A DNA stretch of 64,000 bases from Brachynemurus nebulosus (Eukaryota > Arthropoda > Insecta > Neuroptera > Myrmeleontidae): NCBI GenBank assembly GCA_035578155.1, contig JAPWDM010000004.1, positions 59,264,792 to 59,328,791 of the forward strand, given 5' to 3'. Shown piece after piece: positions 46,441-56,564 of this stretch (its first letter is position 1; each line of letters starts with the position of its first letter). The notes under the pieces were generated by a model that searched no databases, was not told the origin of the DNA, and worked only from the letters and a program-made list of their open reading frames with translations. The position numbers and the translations under genes are program-made.

Positions 46441-47086
46441 GTATACTGCGGAATTATTTGCAATTTTGCAAGCCCTGCGATTCTGTCAAACATCCGAAGA
46501 CAGCGCATTCATCATTTGCTCCGACTCGTGGAGCGCGTTGCAAGCGATCTGTCACTCTCATACCATCGATCCACTGGTGCAGAACATCCGAACGTATCTC
46601 TACATGCTCCGCCAAAAGTCTATCACCTTCTTTTGGATTCCCGGACCTGTGGAGATACCTGGCAATGAACTCGCCGACCAGGCAGCACGTCATGCAGCCG
46701 AAGTCGGTGAGCCACAGGACATTGCCATTCGCCCAGAGGATCTGAGAGTGAGCATACGATCTGCGATCGATCATAAATGGCAACGTGAGTGGAACAACCT
46801 CACGGCAAAGCTCAGACAGGTGAAACCTGAGGTCCGAAGAACTCCGGCACCTGTAAATCTGAACCGGCGAGAGAGTGTGGCCCTGACGCATTTACGCTTG
46901 GGCCACACGGCGTTAACACATCGTCATCTTCTCGCCGGTGAGGATCAGCCAAGGTGCGCCGCCTGCGGGACGGCGCTGACCGTGAGGCATATAGTTGAGG
47001 AATGTGTAACTTTTGAGCCATTGCGCCAGAGGTTGAAGCTTTGGTGGCAATGTAGCCAACGCTTTAAGGTACGATGCGGTCTCTGA
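46439..47086 (+). pseudogene. I-like LINE copy 2, RNase H and C-terminus
   Basis: The frame starts at the deletion junction and encodes RNase H with TAELFAI (Glu), ICSDSWSALQAI (Asp) and ITFFWIPGPVEIPGNELAD, where GHV-type His is replaced by Pro. The C-terminal zinc region CAACG...H...C is intact. A small duplication near 47040 disrupts the last codons. Coupling of an ORF1 fragment to RNase H shows an internally deleted copy of about 2.1 kb. Confidence 0.8.
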
Positions 47087-47946
47087 AAGAAAGATGATTG
47101 CATTTCTCAGAAATTCGAATCTTCTTCAGAGACTGTAGGGGCATTACATCTCTAAATTTTATTGAAAGTCGTCTCTTGATTCTCCCCCGATATTTTAAAA
47201 TTTATTTTCAGCTTTATTTTAATTTATATGTTAAAAATGCTTTGTGTGCGTCTTATTTATTACCCATACCCTGTTCCAGCTGGTCTGGCAGGGTACTTTT
47301 AGTATTTTCGTTATGCCACTAAGGGCCTTTTACACCCTTAGTGGTACTGTTTGTTATTTATACATGTTTTTTTGTTTCCGTTATTGTTTTTTAACCACCG
47401 AGGGCTCTTTACACCCGAGGTGGTACATCATTTGTTCCTTTTATCTGTGATATTTTGTTATGCCGCTGTAGGCCTGTTGTTATGGCTCCACAGCGGTATT
47501 GTTTTAACCCCTTATTGCTTCACTGGTCGGCCTGTGGCCTCCCAGTGACGCAATAAGTTTTATCTCTGATTATAACTGTGATACATGTTTCTAGTCTCTG
47601 TGTTTTCTAGTCGGTTCTCTCCACTCCGAGGCCCTTTACGCCTCGGAGGGAGTTCCAGCGATGGCTTCCAGGCCTTGGTGACCGGACGCTCTGTCTAGTA
47701 CTTATCGTACCGTCGCCAAGGACTGTCCGCTCTTTTTAAGCCCTGGGATGGCAGGGCCCATCGATGGATTTTATTATGTGTATGTTTTGTCCCTTGTCTA
47801 TCGCATTTATGTGTTCCTGTCTGTTTTGTGTATGTTTTATCTTTACCGTTTATGGCGGCGCATGTCCTCTGTTGGCGATGCCGCCGGGTGCTGCTGACCG
47901 CGCCATCCACCGGCAGCAGTACCCCAATTTTAATAAAAAAAAAATA

Positions 47947-48002
<56 letters not shown>
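47087..48002 (+). other. 3' UTR and (TAA)n tail of I-like copy 2
   Basis: Same hairpin order as copy 1 (for example 47311-47343, 47462-47496, 47511-47555, 47668-47716), with partner substitutions such as CTGTAG/CCACAG. It ends with the GC-rich terminus and (TAA)n at about 47946-48002. Confidence 0.75.
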
Positions 48003-48004
<2 letters not shown>

Positions 48005-49302
48005 TAGCTGGGCTAAAATCCAACCTCACGTCCCCGTTCGTGCCCGGCGGGCAACTGCTAGCTTCGGCTAGCAGGCTAACGAGGCTAGGGTATTTTTTTC
48101 GACAAGGATGATTGTCGTAGGATCGACAGTGTGGCATTCTCGTATTGAGCGAAACTTCACCGATAGTCTAGATTATGCGTAGTTGGAAATTGGGGCTGAC
48201 GCTGCTCAACTGACTGACGAAAGTGAATGCAGTAGCTGGTATGGGCATGTTTACCAGTCTCGTGAATCGCGTCAGACGAGTCGAAAAGTGATATTTTATC
48301 TGTGATTTTGTTTTAACCAAGCTGTGACGAATCTGTGATCCTTGTTATGCCACCCTGGGTTTTCATGCCTGCGCTGGTATTTTTCAAATATTGCTCTTCC
48401 TGTGATATTTCCCTGGCCTTGTTCTTGTCATTTCGATGGGTAGGAATGCGGCTCCCGACGCACTCGTTCTCATCGGCCACACGTACGAGTCGACGTCTGC
48501 CCGAACAGCTTGAGCGAGCTCGCCCAGTAAGAAGACGTCGTCGTCCCTCGTACGGATGCGTTCGTGGGCGTTGATATGGCGGCTTCCGCCCCGTTGAAGT
48601 GATACGAACACAGGTCAGATGTTGACTTTGTGATACTCTGTGGCATTGTCCCGTTCTCTGTAGCTTCGACTCGGACGAACGTGGCCTAGTCATCGTACCG
48701 GTCTCCCGTGTAGGTTGACCCCGACATCTGAAAGAACGGCACATGTACCCAGTAATCAGTTATCTGACAGAACAGTACATGTTGCTCAGTAATTAGATGT
48801 CACTGTCCCTACACGTGTGAGTTTATAGGTGTTGACGAAGCCATTTCGGAATTGTTGAGACTATGGGGAGCGGAATCGTGCCACAGAGCAAGAAATTTTT
48901 TTTTTAAATCTGTGATATTGTTGTTTTTATTTTTTAATAAGATTGTTTTAATCTGTTTTGTTTTAACGATGTACCATCGAGGGCCTTTTCCACCCGAGGT
49001 GGTACATCATTTCTTTCTATTCTTATCTGTGATATTTTATTGTGCCGCTGTGGGCTTGCCGTTGTGGCCCCTCAGCGGTTTTGTTTTTAACTACTTATTG
49101 CGGCACTGGTCGGCCTGTGGCTTCCCAGTGACCTAATAAGATTTTCCTCTTATTTTCTTTTTTTGTGATATTATTGTGATGTTGTTTTATTGTGATATTT
49201 TTACTCAGATTTCTCCACTCCGAGGCCCTTTACACCTCGGAGTTTCATCGTTGGTTTTCAGTCCTTGGTGACCGGACGTTCTGGCTAGTACTTAGCGTAC
49301 TT
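48003..49302 (+). mobile_element. Non-autonomous I-like retroposon copy 3, 5' part
   Basis: It begins immediately after the (TAA)n of copy 2 with GCTGGGCTAAAATCCAACC, runs through a GC-rich block (48420-48740) lacking a sense ORF, then joins the shared hairpin UTR (GATGTACCATCGAGGGCC at 48967 onward). It is cut at about 49302 by a Gypsy element and continues at 56075. The minus-strand copy 19460-21240 has the same structure. Confidence 0.7.
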
Positions 49303-49605
49303 TACTACATCATTATCATACAATCATATACCTTACCGATCGGCACTCCACGTTTCATAGAGTGAGGCGGGGCTAGGTAAGAGTTGTGGGGTGACCGTTA
49401 GACCTTAGTCGTACGCTTATAACTCGGGGTGCAGTCAATGAACACATTGTCCATAAACCGTTTCCACTGCCAAATTAATACACCAGGAAGGACACTACTG
49501 TTGACTGTATTGACTGTGTTAGTGAAATTGTCTAAGTACCTGCATTACCGTAGAGAATAAACAGTATTCTATGCGATCCGCTTTGTAATTTAGATAACTG
49601 TTACA
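49303..49605 (+). repeat. 5' LTR
   Basis: Matches 55771-56074. It ends TAACTGTTACA. The first few bases are uncertain because the two copies differ there. A possible primer-binding site follows at about 49611-49630 (TTCTGGTAGCAGAGCGTGG); I could not assign the tRNA. Confidence 0.85.
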
Positions 49606-49943
49606 TAAATTCTGGTAGCAGAGCGTGGTTACTGTTGATTGAGGTTCTCGGGCGAACGGTATTGCAGCGGGTCCGTAACGGTAGACATCGATCACGTGAG
49701 TCACTCAGCTAGGCCATGTCATCGCGTACATACCTTAAGAAATTAGGATTGTTTTAATACCCAATAAATACGATTAATAGTATTCAGTTTATAATATTAA
49801 ACAACCCCTTTTCCTTCCTTTCAAAATAAAATTCTACAATCAACTCGAGATGATACTACACCCTGTCGACCATAAGTCGGATCATCGATTCACAATAGAT
49901 TAGGAATCAATTTTATAAGAAATAGATATAAAATACTCACACC

Positions 49944-50945
49944 ATGCCGGAGACTCGGAAACAGACCACCTCCGGAGCCAGGACAACCTCCGACCAGGCG
50001 TCAATTCCTGAACCCCAGGGCGCAACCGCGACTACACCAGCCACTTCGGGATCAAGTGACACTATCCGTCGACACGTGTTGGACCAGACCGCTATCAATA
50101 GACAAGTCACTGCCGAACTGGAAAGTCTTTCGTCCCAGGTATACTCTCTAAAACAACAGCTGAGAGAAAACGTCCAATCAGCTCCATCCACCAGTAGTAC
50201 GTCGTCGGACACCAACATCACGCAACAGTTGAATACGTTCATGTCAGCTATTAGTCAGCTAGAAGCCCAGGTGAACGCGTTACAATTATCACCTAGTGCA
50301 CACCGATCGGACAATACTTTAGAAAACAATTTACCATGTGTTTCAGATAAATCACCGACTATAGACATCACTTACAAAATTAATGCCGTGAGTTATCTTG
50401 AGGGGATCCCGAACTGTAACGGATCGTGCGTGAGACTGTTAGTGGAGTTCCTCCAAGCTGTTGAAACGGTGATAAATCGCAGATTACTTCACGAACCCAC
50501 ATTTTTGCGATTGGTGTCTCAAAAGTGTTTCGGTGTACTTGCTGATTGGTGGACACTGAATGTTGAACGCTTTTCAAATTGGACAGACTGTAAAAGACAA
50601 CTCATTAACGATCTTATCAATCCGGTCCAGTTCTCTTCACTACTTACCACACACATCTTCCGTAATCAGCTTCCGACGGAGAGTTTTCGCGAGTATGTAA
50701 TGGACGTGAAGATGAAAGCGGCGGTCCTCGAAGTACCCATGACAGAGCGACAGATAGTGTCGTCGATATGGTTGCGTCGAAATCTGGTAACGCTGGAGAC
50801 TTGCAGGGTGCAGCAACCTCCCAGCACGTTTGCGGAACTGGCCACCATGGTATCCAACTTGGAACTCTACGAGGAGCAACGAGCCTTACTACTTCAGACC
50901 GAGACTCCGACATCCGGACCTAAACAGAGACAACAAAAAAACTAG
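49944..50945 (+). CDS. gag: Gypsy element Gag
   Basis: ATG at 49944 is the first in the frame after the leader. The protein has 333 residues: a Ser/Thr/Pro-rich N-terminus, a coiled-coil-like stretch (about 45-110), and a capsid-like region with FLRLVSQKCFGVLADWWTLN and NQLPTESFREYVMDVKMKA. No CCHC zinc knuckle is present, which is true of several Gypsy lineages. The frame ends TAG at 50943-50945 right after A AAA AAC (50936-50942), a classical -1 slippery heptamer. The next frame is open across it, so Gag-Pol is probably made by -1 frameshifting. No internal stop, so this ORF could be functional. Confidence 0.85.
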   Translation: MPETRKQTTSGARTTSDQASIPEPQGATATTPATSGSSDTIRRHVLDQTAINRQVTAELESLSSQVYSLKQQLRENVQSAPSTSSTSSDTNITQQLNTFMSAISQLEAQVNALQLSPSAHRSDNTLENNLPCVSDKSPTIDITYKINAVSYLEGIPNCNGSCVRLLVEFLQAVETVINRRLLHEPTFLRLVSQKCFGVLADWWTLNVERFSNWTDCKRQLINDLINPVQFSSLLTTHIFRNQLPTESFREYVMDVKMKAAVLEVPMTERQIVSSIWLRRNLVTLETCRVQQPPSTFAELATMVSNLELYEEQRALLLQTETPTSGPKQRQQKN

Positions 50946-52771
50946 GTAAGCCCGATTTTACAATACGTAACACTGACTTTACTTTACCTGCTGATTTAAA
51001 ACATCTTTTCACGCGGCGTAGCCACACGCACTCAGTTCTAAACAGCCTTAAGACCGGTATTGTCCATCAGCCCCTGCCAGTGATCGATGTGTCCATCGGT
51101 CCTTTGACCTTTAAGGCGCTGATTGACACCGGTGCCAGTAAATCGTTCGTCTCTCAAAAGACCGCTAAAATAATATTAGGCGCTAAATTAGGTGTGATAC
51201 AACCAACCAGTTGTATTGCACGTTTAGCGGACGGGTCAACTAAGCCGATAAGTCAATCACTGGAGGTAACCGTTAAAATTCTCAAATTTACCTGGAAATT
51301 AATTTTTTTTGTAATAAATCGGCTCACTTACGATTTAGTGCTGGGTGTTGAGGACCTTAGACGAATGACGGCCACGATATCGTTTGACGATCGCGAGATC
51401 CGCTATGCCTTTACCGGTGTAAGTGTCCCGCTCCAATTTCAACAACGACAGTATTTGAACACTATCCATGTAAATTCGCATTTAAATCCTGACCAGGCTC
51501 GTAGACTTGGGGACTTCTTGGATGGATTTGAGGATGTTCTCACGGAAAAAATAGGGCGTATTAAGGGGTATGAATACCGTATAGATCTCACTGATCCTAC
51601 CCCCGTGAGACGTTCTCCTTATCCACTAAATCCCATCCAGTCACGAGCTATGGATGAACATATACAGGAAAAGATCAAAAATAATATTATTGAAAAAAGT
51701 ATATCTGCTTACGGTTCCCCTGCCTTCCTCATCAATAAAAAGGATGGTGGGAAAAGATTAGTGGTAGATTTTCGGCAATTAAACTCTCGCGTGAGGTTCG
51801 ATTTCTTTCCCACGCCATCTCTAGAAACATTCTTTCATTCGTTGAAGGGATCCACTATTTTTTCTACAATCGATTTAACGAAGGCATTTTATCAAATCCC
51901 TCTCGCGAAGGAATCTAAACCTATCACCGCATTTGTCACACCCACAGGGGCGTATCAATTTACCTCGGTCCCCTTCGGGCTCTCAGTGTCCCCAGCGAGC
52001 CTAAACCGAATAATATTTGACTTATTTTCAGACCTCCGTTGCTCGTATGTCGTCTGCTATTTTGATGATCTCCTGATCCATTCACCCTCGTTCGACCAAC
52101 ATTTAAAACACCTAGAGGAGGTATTAAAAAGGCTACGGTCGATTGGCATGATGGCCAATCCTAACAAATCTCAATTCGCCTTAACGGAGATCAAATTCTT
52201 AGGTCATATAATATCGAGCGACGGAATACGAGTTGACGGAGACAAAGTGGCGGCTATACGGGACCCGAGGGTTCCGCGGAAACTGAAGGAAGTCCGATCC
52301 TTCCTAGGAATGGTAGGATTTTTCGTCAAGTTCATCCCCGATTATGCTACCAATGCAGCCCCGCTAAACAAGCTTAAGAAAAAAGGAGTCAAATTTAACA
52401 TGGGACCGGAGCAGATTGCTTCATTCAATACATTGAAAAAGGCACTTACTACCGCGCCGGTACTGGCCTATCCGGATTATTCGCGGCCCTTTGTAGTTCA
52501 AACCGATGCCTCCATTACTTCAATATCGGGCGTGATCCTTCAAGATCAGGGGAGTGGATTACGACCAATCCACTACGTCTCCCGGCGGTTGACGCCAGCT
52601 GAATCGAATTATGCAACCTACGAGTTAGAAGCCTTAGCGATAGTATGGACCTTAGATAGATTGAAAACATACTTACTTGGTACAAAATTTGTACCAAGAC
52701 CGATTCAGCAGCTGTTACCTTTCTTCATAATTCCGCCAAAGCCAATCCTAAGGTCACAAGATGGCTGTTAG
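50942..52771 (+). CDS. pol: Gypsy element Pol, protease to RNase H
   Basis: The frame is open from the slippery site; the apparent GTG start at 51080 is internal. Order: aspartic protease with ALIDTGASKSFV; reverse transcriptase with VVDFRQLNSRV, STIDLTKAFYQIPL (first Asp), PFGLSVSPAS and the catalytic YFDDLLIHS; then RNase H with FVVQTDASITSISGVI and TYELEALAIVWTLDRL. Near 52690 a one-base lesion shifts the frame, so the RNase H end and everything after it lie in the next ORF (52761-54200). Unless this is a sequencing error, the copy cannot make integrase and is non-autonomous. Confidence 0.9.
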   Translation, partial: LGKPDFTIRNTDFTLPADLKHLFTRRSHTHSVLNSLKTGIVHQPLPVIDVSIGPLTFKALIDTGASKSFVSQKTAKIILGAKLGVIQPTSCIARLADGSTKPISQSLEVTVKILKFTWKLIFFVINRLTYDLVLGVEDLRRMTATISFDDREIRYAFTGVSVPLQFQQRQYLNTIHVNSHLNPDQARRLGDFLDGFEDVLTEKIGRIKGYEYRIDLTDPTPVRRSPYPLNPIQSRAMDEHIQEKIKNNIIEKSISAYGSPAFLINKKDGGKRLVVDFRQLNSRVRFDFFPTPSLETFFHSLKGSTIFSTIDLTKAFYQIPLAKESKPITAFVTPTGAYQFTSVPFGLSVSPASLNRIIFDLFSDLRCSYVVCYFDDLLIHSPSFDQHLKHLEEVLKRLRSIGMMANPNKSQFALTEIKFLGHIISSDGIRVDGDKVAAIRDPRVPRKLKEVRSFLGMVGFFVKFIPDYATNAAPLNKLKKKGVKFNMGPEQIASFNTLKKALTTAPVLAYPDYSRPFVVQTDASITSISGVILQDQGSGLRPIHYVSRRLTPAESNYATYELEALAIVWTLDRLKTYLLGTKFVPRPIQQLLPFFIIPPKPILRSQDGC

Positions 52772-54200
52772 CTTGGCTCGGTTTGACTACGAAGTCGAGC
52801 ATATCCGTGGCGATACTAACGTGGTAGCGGACGCGTTGACACGACTCTTCTCCGAGGACCAGGAGACTCACGAGACGCAGGAGGTGATGCATGACCTGTC
52901 CCTGATGACGGAAGTTCCGACATTATTTAAAAAGCTTCAAGTTTACCAGCGGGAGGATCCTACCTTGAAACTCCTTTTATCGCAGTTAGAACGCGGAGAA
53001 AAGGTGACAGATTTCGAGGTACGGGGAGACCTGTTGGTTAAACGAGTGGGTAAGCGAAAATTAGTACGGGCAGTTGTGCCTGAGTCGATCCGGGACATGG
53101 TTTTACATTACTTCCACGACACGCAAACGTCAGGTCATCCAGGTATTACGAAAACGTATAGGTCTATAGCGCGACATTTATGGTGGCCAAATCAATTTAA
53201 AGATATCCAAAATTACGTACGTTCGTGTGAGATTTGTCAATCCTGCAAGCCCAGTAACGAACCGACAGGTGCACCACTAGCCAGCACCATTCCAGAGGGG
53301 GTCTGGAAAAAATTATATGTGGATTTTGTGGGGCCACTAGTAATGTCTTCCACCGGACATCGCTTTGCCCTCGTCGTGGTCGACAGCTTCTCCAAGTTTA
53401 TTGAGGTCTATCCCACCAAGAACATGACTGCGAAGGTAACAGTGGATCGCTTGGAAGATCTCTTCGCACGCCATGGTAGTCCCCAAACCATGGTATCGGA
53501 CAACGGAAGTTGTTTCAGAGCGGCGAAGTACAAAGAGATGCTGCTGAAGTGGGGTGTCCGGCCAGCCTACACGTCCCCCTACAAAGCGGCAGGAAACATG
53601 GCCGAGCGAATAAACCGTGACATTCGCTCTGGAATGGCGACAATACTAAAGAATTACGCAAATAGCCATCGAGAATGGGCGAAATACATACCTTTTGTTA
53701 AGTTAGCACATAACGCCCATTACAGCGAAGCCATAAAAACCTCACCGGCAGAAGTGTTCCTGGGACGCCCAATCCATCAGCCGTTGGAATTACAATGGGG
53801 ACTAGATCATCTGCTTCCGGGAGACCCACCTAGTAGCGACCAAGAGATCCGTGCCGCACTATCGCAAACACACTTGAGGATAAAGAAGTATCATGACCAG
53901 AGAAAGCCGCCAAGTCACCGGTTTAAAGTCGGCCAACTGGTCTTACACCGTGTCAGGTACGATCACAACGATCCATCGCTAATTAATAAATATCTTCCTA
54001 GGTGGTCGTCTCCCAAGAAGATCATAGAATTCACCACGCCAGTCTCGGTGATATTAGAGGACCTCACTTCAGCAGAACGCATCCGGTCGCACATTGAAGA
54101 CCTCAAGGTGTACCACCCACGAACTCCTCCAGCAGCCGCCGCTATCAACTATCAAGACCGCCAAACATCTCTACCTCCAGAAAACGGCGATCTGGTGTGA
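52761..54200 (+). CDS. pol: Gypsy element Pol, integrase part
   Basis: It continues the polyprotein after the lesion near 52690. The end of the RNase H/tether region (YEVEHIRGDTNVVADALTRL) is followed by the H2C2 zinc-binding domain (HYFHDTQTSGHPG then CEICQSC), and the catalytic core with DFVGPL (Asp), MVSDNGSCF (Asp) and the NMAERINRD block (Glu). The C-terminal part HRFKVGQLVLHRVRYD resembles the GPY/F-type module. It ends at TGA 54198-54200. The DDE triad appears intact. Confidence 0.9.
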   Translation: MAVSLARFDYEVEHIRGDTNVVADALTRLFSEDQETHETQEVMHDLSLMTEVPTLFKKLQVYQREDPTLKLLLSQLERGEKVTDFEVRGDLLVKRVGKRKLVRAVVPESIRDMVLHYFHDTQTSGHPGITKTYRSIARHLWWPNQFKDIQNYVRSCEICQSCKPSNEPTGAPLASTIPEGVWKKLYVDFVGPLVMSSTGHRFALVVVDSFSKFIEVYPTKNMTAKVTVDRLEDLFARHGSPQTMVSDNGSCFRAAKYKEMLLKWGVRPAYTSPYKAAGNMAERINRDIRSGMATILKNYANSHREWAKYIPFVKLAHNAHYSEAIKTSPAEVFLGRPIHQPLELQWGLDHLLPGDPPSSDQEIRAALSQTHLRIKKYHDQRKPPSHRFKVGQLVLHRVRYDHNDPSLINKYLPRWSSPKKIIEFTTPVSVILEDLTSAERIRSHIEDLKVYHPRTPPAAAAINYQDRQTSLPPENGDLV

Positions 54201-55770
54201 GTGTGAGAGACTGAGTAAGGACTTATATGTGCTAGAGGTGATGTTTTAGGATAACAAACAAATTTACACAAAAAAAACATTGAATGTAATTAAAATCAAA
54301 CACTTTCACAGGTACGGGGTACTCCTTCTGTCCCCCCCGTGGTGGGTGTGACATAGTAAATGTCACCCATTATAAATTACCTGTAATTATAACAAAAAAA
54401 AAAAAAAAACTATTAAAATAATATTGAATGGGTCCCCCTGTACCTGTAGCACATCTGGTACACTCTGTACCTGTCACTTTAATATTTGACATTTGGCACA
54501 ATAAGAGAATCAATTTATTTCTTGTCGGGATTATTACAATCAACTCTTTAGCGCCCAATAGTAGCAATTCAGTTTTCTAGAATATTCGAGACAAAATTTA
54601 AAATCTTCTTCGGGGTTATCGAACTGGAAATTCGGGCATTCCGGTACAAAAATTCAAGTGATCCAGATCGATGATCCGACAAATTTCAACAATAGTTTTC
54701 TATTTTAAAAAGAAAAAAGGGTGTGGTTATCATTATCGACAACAAAAAGAATATATTTCGAGTTGATTTTAATAAAACAAAAAAATAAGTTAATAAGTAT
54801 CTCGAGTGGGAATCAAAGGTCATCTACACCTATAATCCAAGTAAGTTTACCCGAATTATTATTTCATTTTTTTTTCACGTTTTCTCAATTTAATCCGATG
54901 ACATTTATTTACCGCTATTATCAATTTATTTAATCTTATGGTGCCAAATCGACTAAACAATAACCCCAAATAAAGAGTCATCCATTTAATTATACTGGCG
55001 AAAACGAGTTATTGAAGACGAGCCACAGTACCGACATTCATTTACCTCTTGCAAATAAAGATTGTAAAATCGGGCCTAACCCCCTTAAATATTATTCAAG
55101 TTTAACCATTGCAGTAGCTTTACTTTGGCGGGCGACTACTAGAAGTGGAAATCCACTCGATTGTAGTTAAACCTGAAACAGATCAAATGGATCACTCTTA
55201 AAAGTGGTATTTAAAAATTTTTTTTTATCAGAATTTAAGATTATTTGTGCCGGAATATTAGGTTAAGGTTAGATATATTATGCTCATTTCTAAATAGCAT
55301 GTTTTAGTTCAATCAATTTCTCATGATCAATTATCATATTTCAAATACATTGTAAATAGAGTCATTGAAAATTAGAATACAAGTTATCTGTAAATATAAT
55401 TAGTTAAATTTCCTTTTGTCGATTTAGTACGAAAATATTACATAATAAACGTAATGATAAAATTCACATTCAGTGTTTTGTTTACGAATTCCTGACCATT
55501 TCAACAATATTAAATAAGAGAGTGACTTACGTGTCGATACATTCATAGAATACACACACCACATTTTTCATCCACTCACAAATACGATCACATTATTTAT
55601 AACGATATTCAACATTACTTACAAACTAAACTTACTATATTATCACCGAAAAACATATATACTATAATTACACTAACCATAATATTTATATTAAATCGAC
55701 CGACACTAAATAATTAAAAATAAGAATAAAAGAAAATTAGAAAAAAAAGGAAATACACATTAAAATCAAG
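54201..55770 (+). other. Non-coding 3' region of the Gypsy element
   Basis: About 1.57 kb without a plausible envelope frame. Short runs of C, A and T and scattered weak repeats only. It belongs to the element because it lies between pol and the 3' LTR. Confidence 0.7.
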
Positions 55771-56074
55771 TTACACCATCATTATCATACAACCATATAC
55801 CTTGCCGATCGGCACTCCACGTTTCATAGAGTGAGGTGGGGCTAGGTAAGAGTTGTGGGGTGACCGTTAGGCCTTAGTCGTACGCTTATAACTCGGGGTG
55901 CAGTCAATGAACACATTGTCCATAAACCGTTTCCACTGCCAAATTAATACACCAGGAAGGACACTACTGTTGACTGTATTGACTGTGTTAGTGAAATTGT
56001 CTAAGTACCTGCATTACCGTAGAGAATAAACAGTATTCTATCGGATCCGCTTTGTAATATAGATAACTGTTACA
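55771..56074 (+). repeat. 3' LTR
   Basis: Matches 49303-49605 with about seven substitutions. A purine-rich stretch at about 55731-55754 upstream may be the polypurine tract, although it is about 20 bp from the apparent LTR start. Confidence 0.85.
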
Positions 56075-56322
56075 CCACCAAGGACTGTCCGCTCGTTATG
56101 AAGGCCTGGGATGGCAGGGCTCATCGGTGAATTTTATCATGTGTATGTGTGTCCATTGTCTAATGCATTTATGTGTTCCTGTCTATATGTGTCGTTTTTA
56201 TCATTTTCCCGTTTTGGCGGCGCATGCCCTTTGTAGGCGATGCCGCCGGGTGCTGCTGACCGTGCCATCCACCGGCTGCAGTACCCCAATTTTAAGTAAA
56301 AAAAAAATAATAATAATATAAT

Positions 56323-56398
<76 letters not shown>

Positions 56399-56400
56399 TT
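56075..56400 (+). mobile_element. Copy 3 of the I-like retroposon, 3' part and tail
   Basis: It resumes with CACCAAGGACTGTCCGCTC, the second half of the last UTR hairpin, then the conserved 3' terminus and (TAA)n from about 56305 to 56397. Only the Gypsy insertion separates it from 49302. Confidence 0.8.
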
Positions 56401-56564
56401 GTTTGTGGAGACCAAAAAAGTTATACAAAACGTCATACAATAATGGACTATAAAAAGTCACAGTACAATTTACAATACAATTTAAATTTATTTTAAAGTT
56501 TCGCTCATCGATATATCGATATCATAGTTGCACGTTTCTCAACTAGTATGAAATTTCAAAAACA

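Larger units (their letters stand above)
49303..56074 (+). mobile_element. Gypsy-type LTR retrotransposon, 6.8 kb
   Basis: Two LTRs of about 303 bp differ at about seven positions (roughly 2.4 percent), so insertion was fairly recent. Gag and pol lie between them in Gypsy order: protease, RT, RNase H, integrase. It sits in the 3' UTR of I-like copy 3. No clean target duplication is visible: the left flank ends CGTAC and the right starts CCACC. No envelope-like frame is seen; 54201-55770 is non-coding. Confidence 0.9.

Noticed and set aside
46454..46891. 145-residue minus-strand ORF in copy 2
   Set aside because: It is antisense to the RNase H frame, which has recognisable catalytic motifs on the plus strand.
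54201..55770. An envelope gene in the Gypsy element
   Set aside because: No frame longer than about 70 codons and no signal peptide or cleavage motif.
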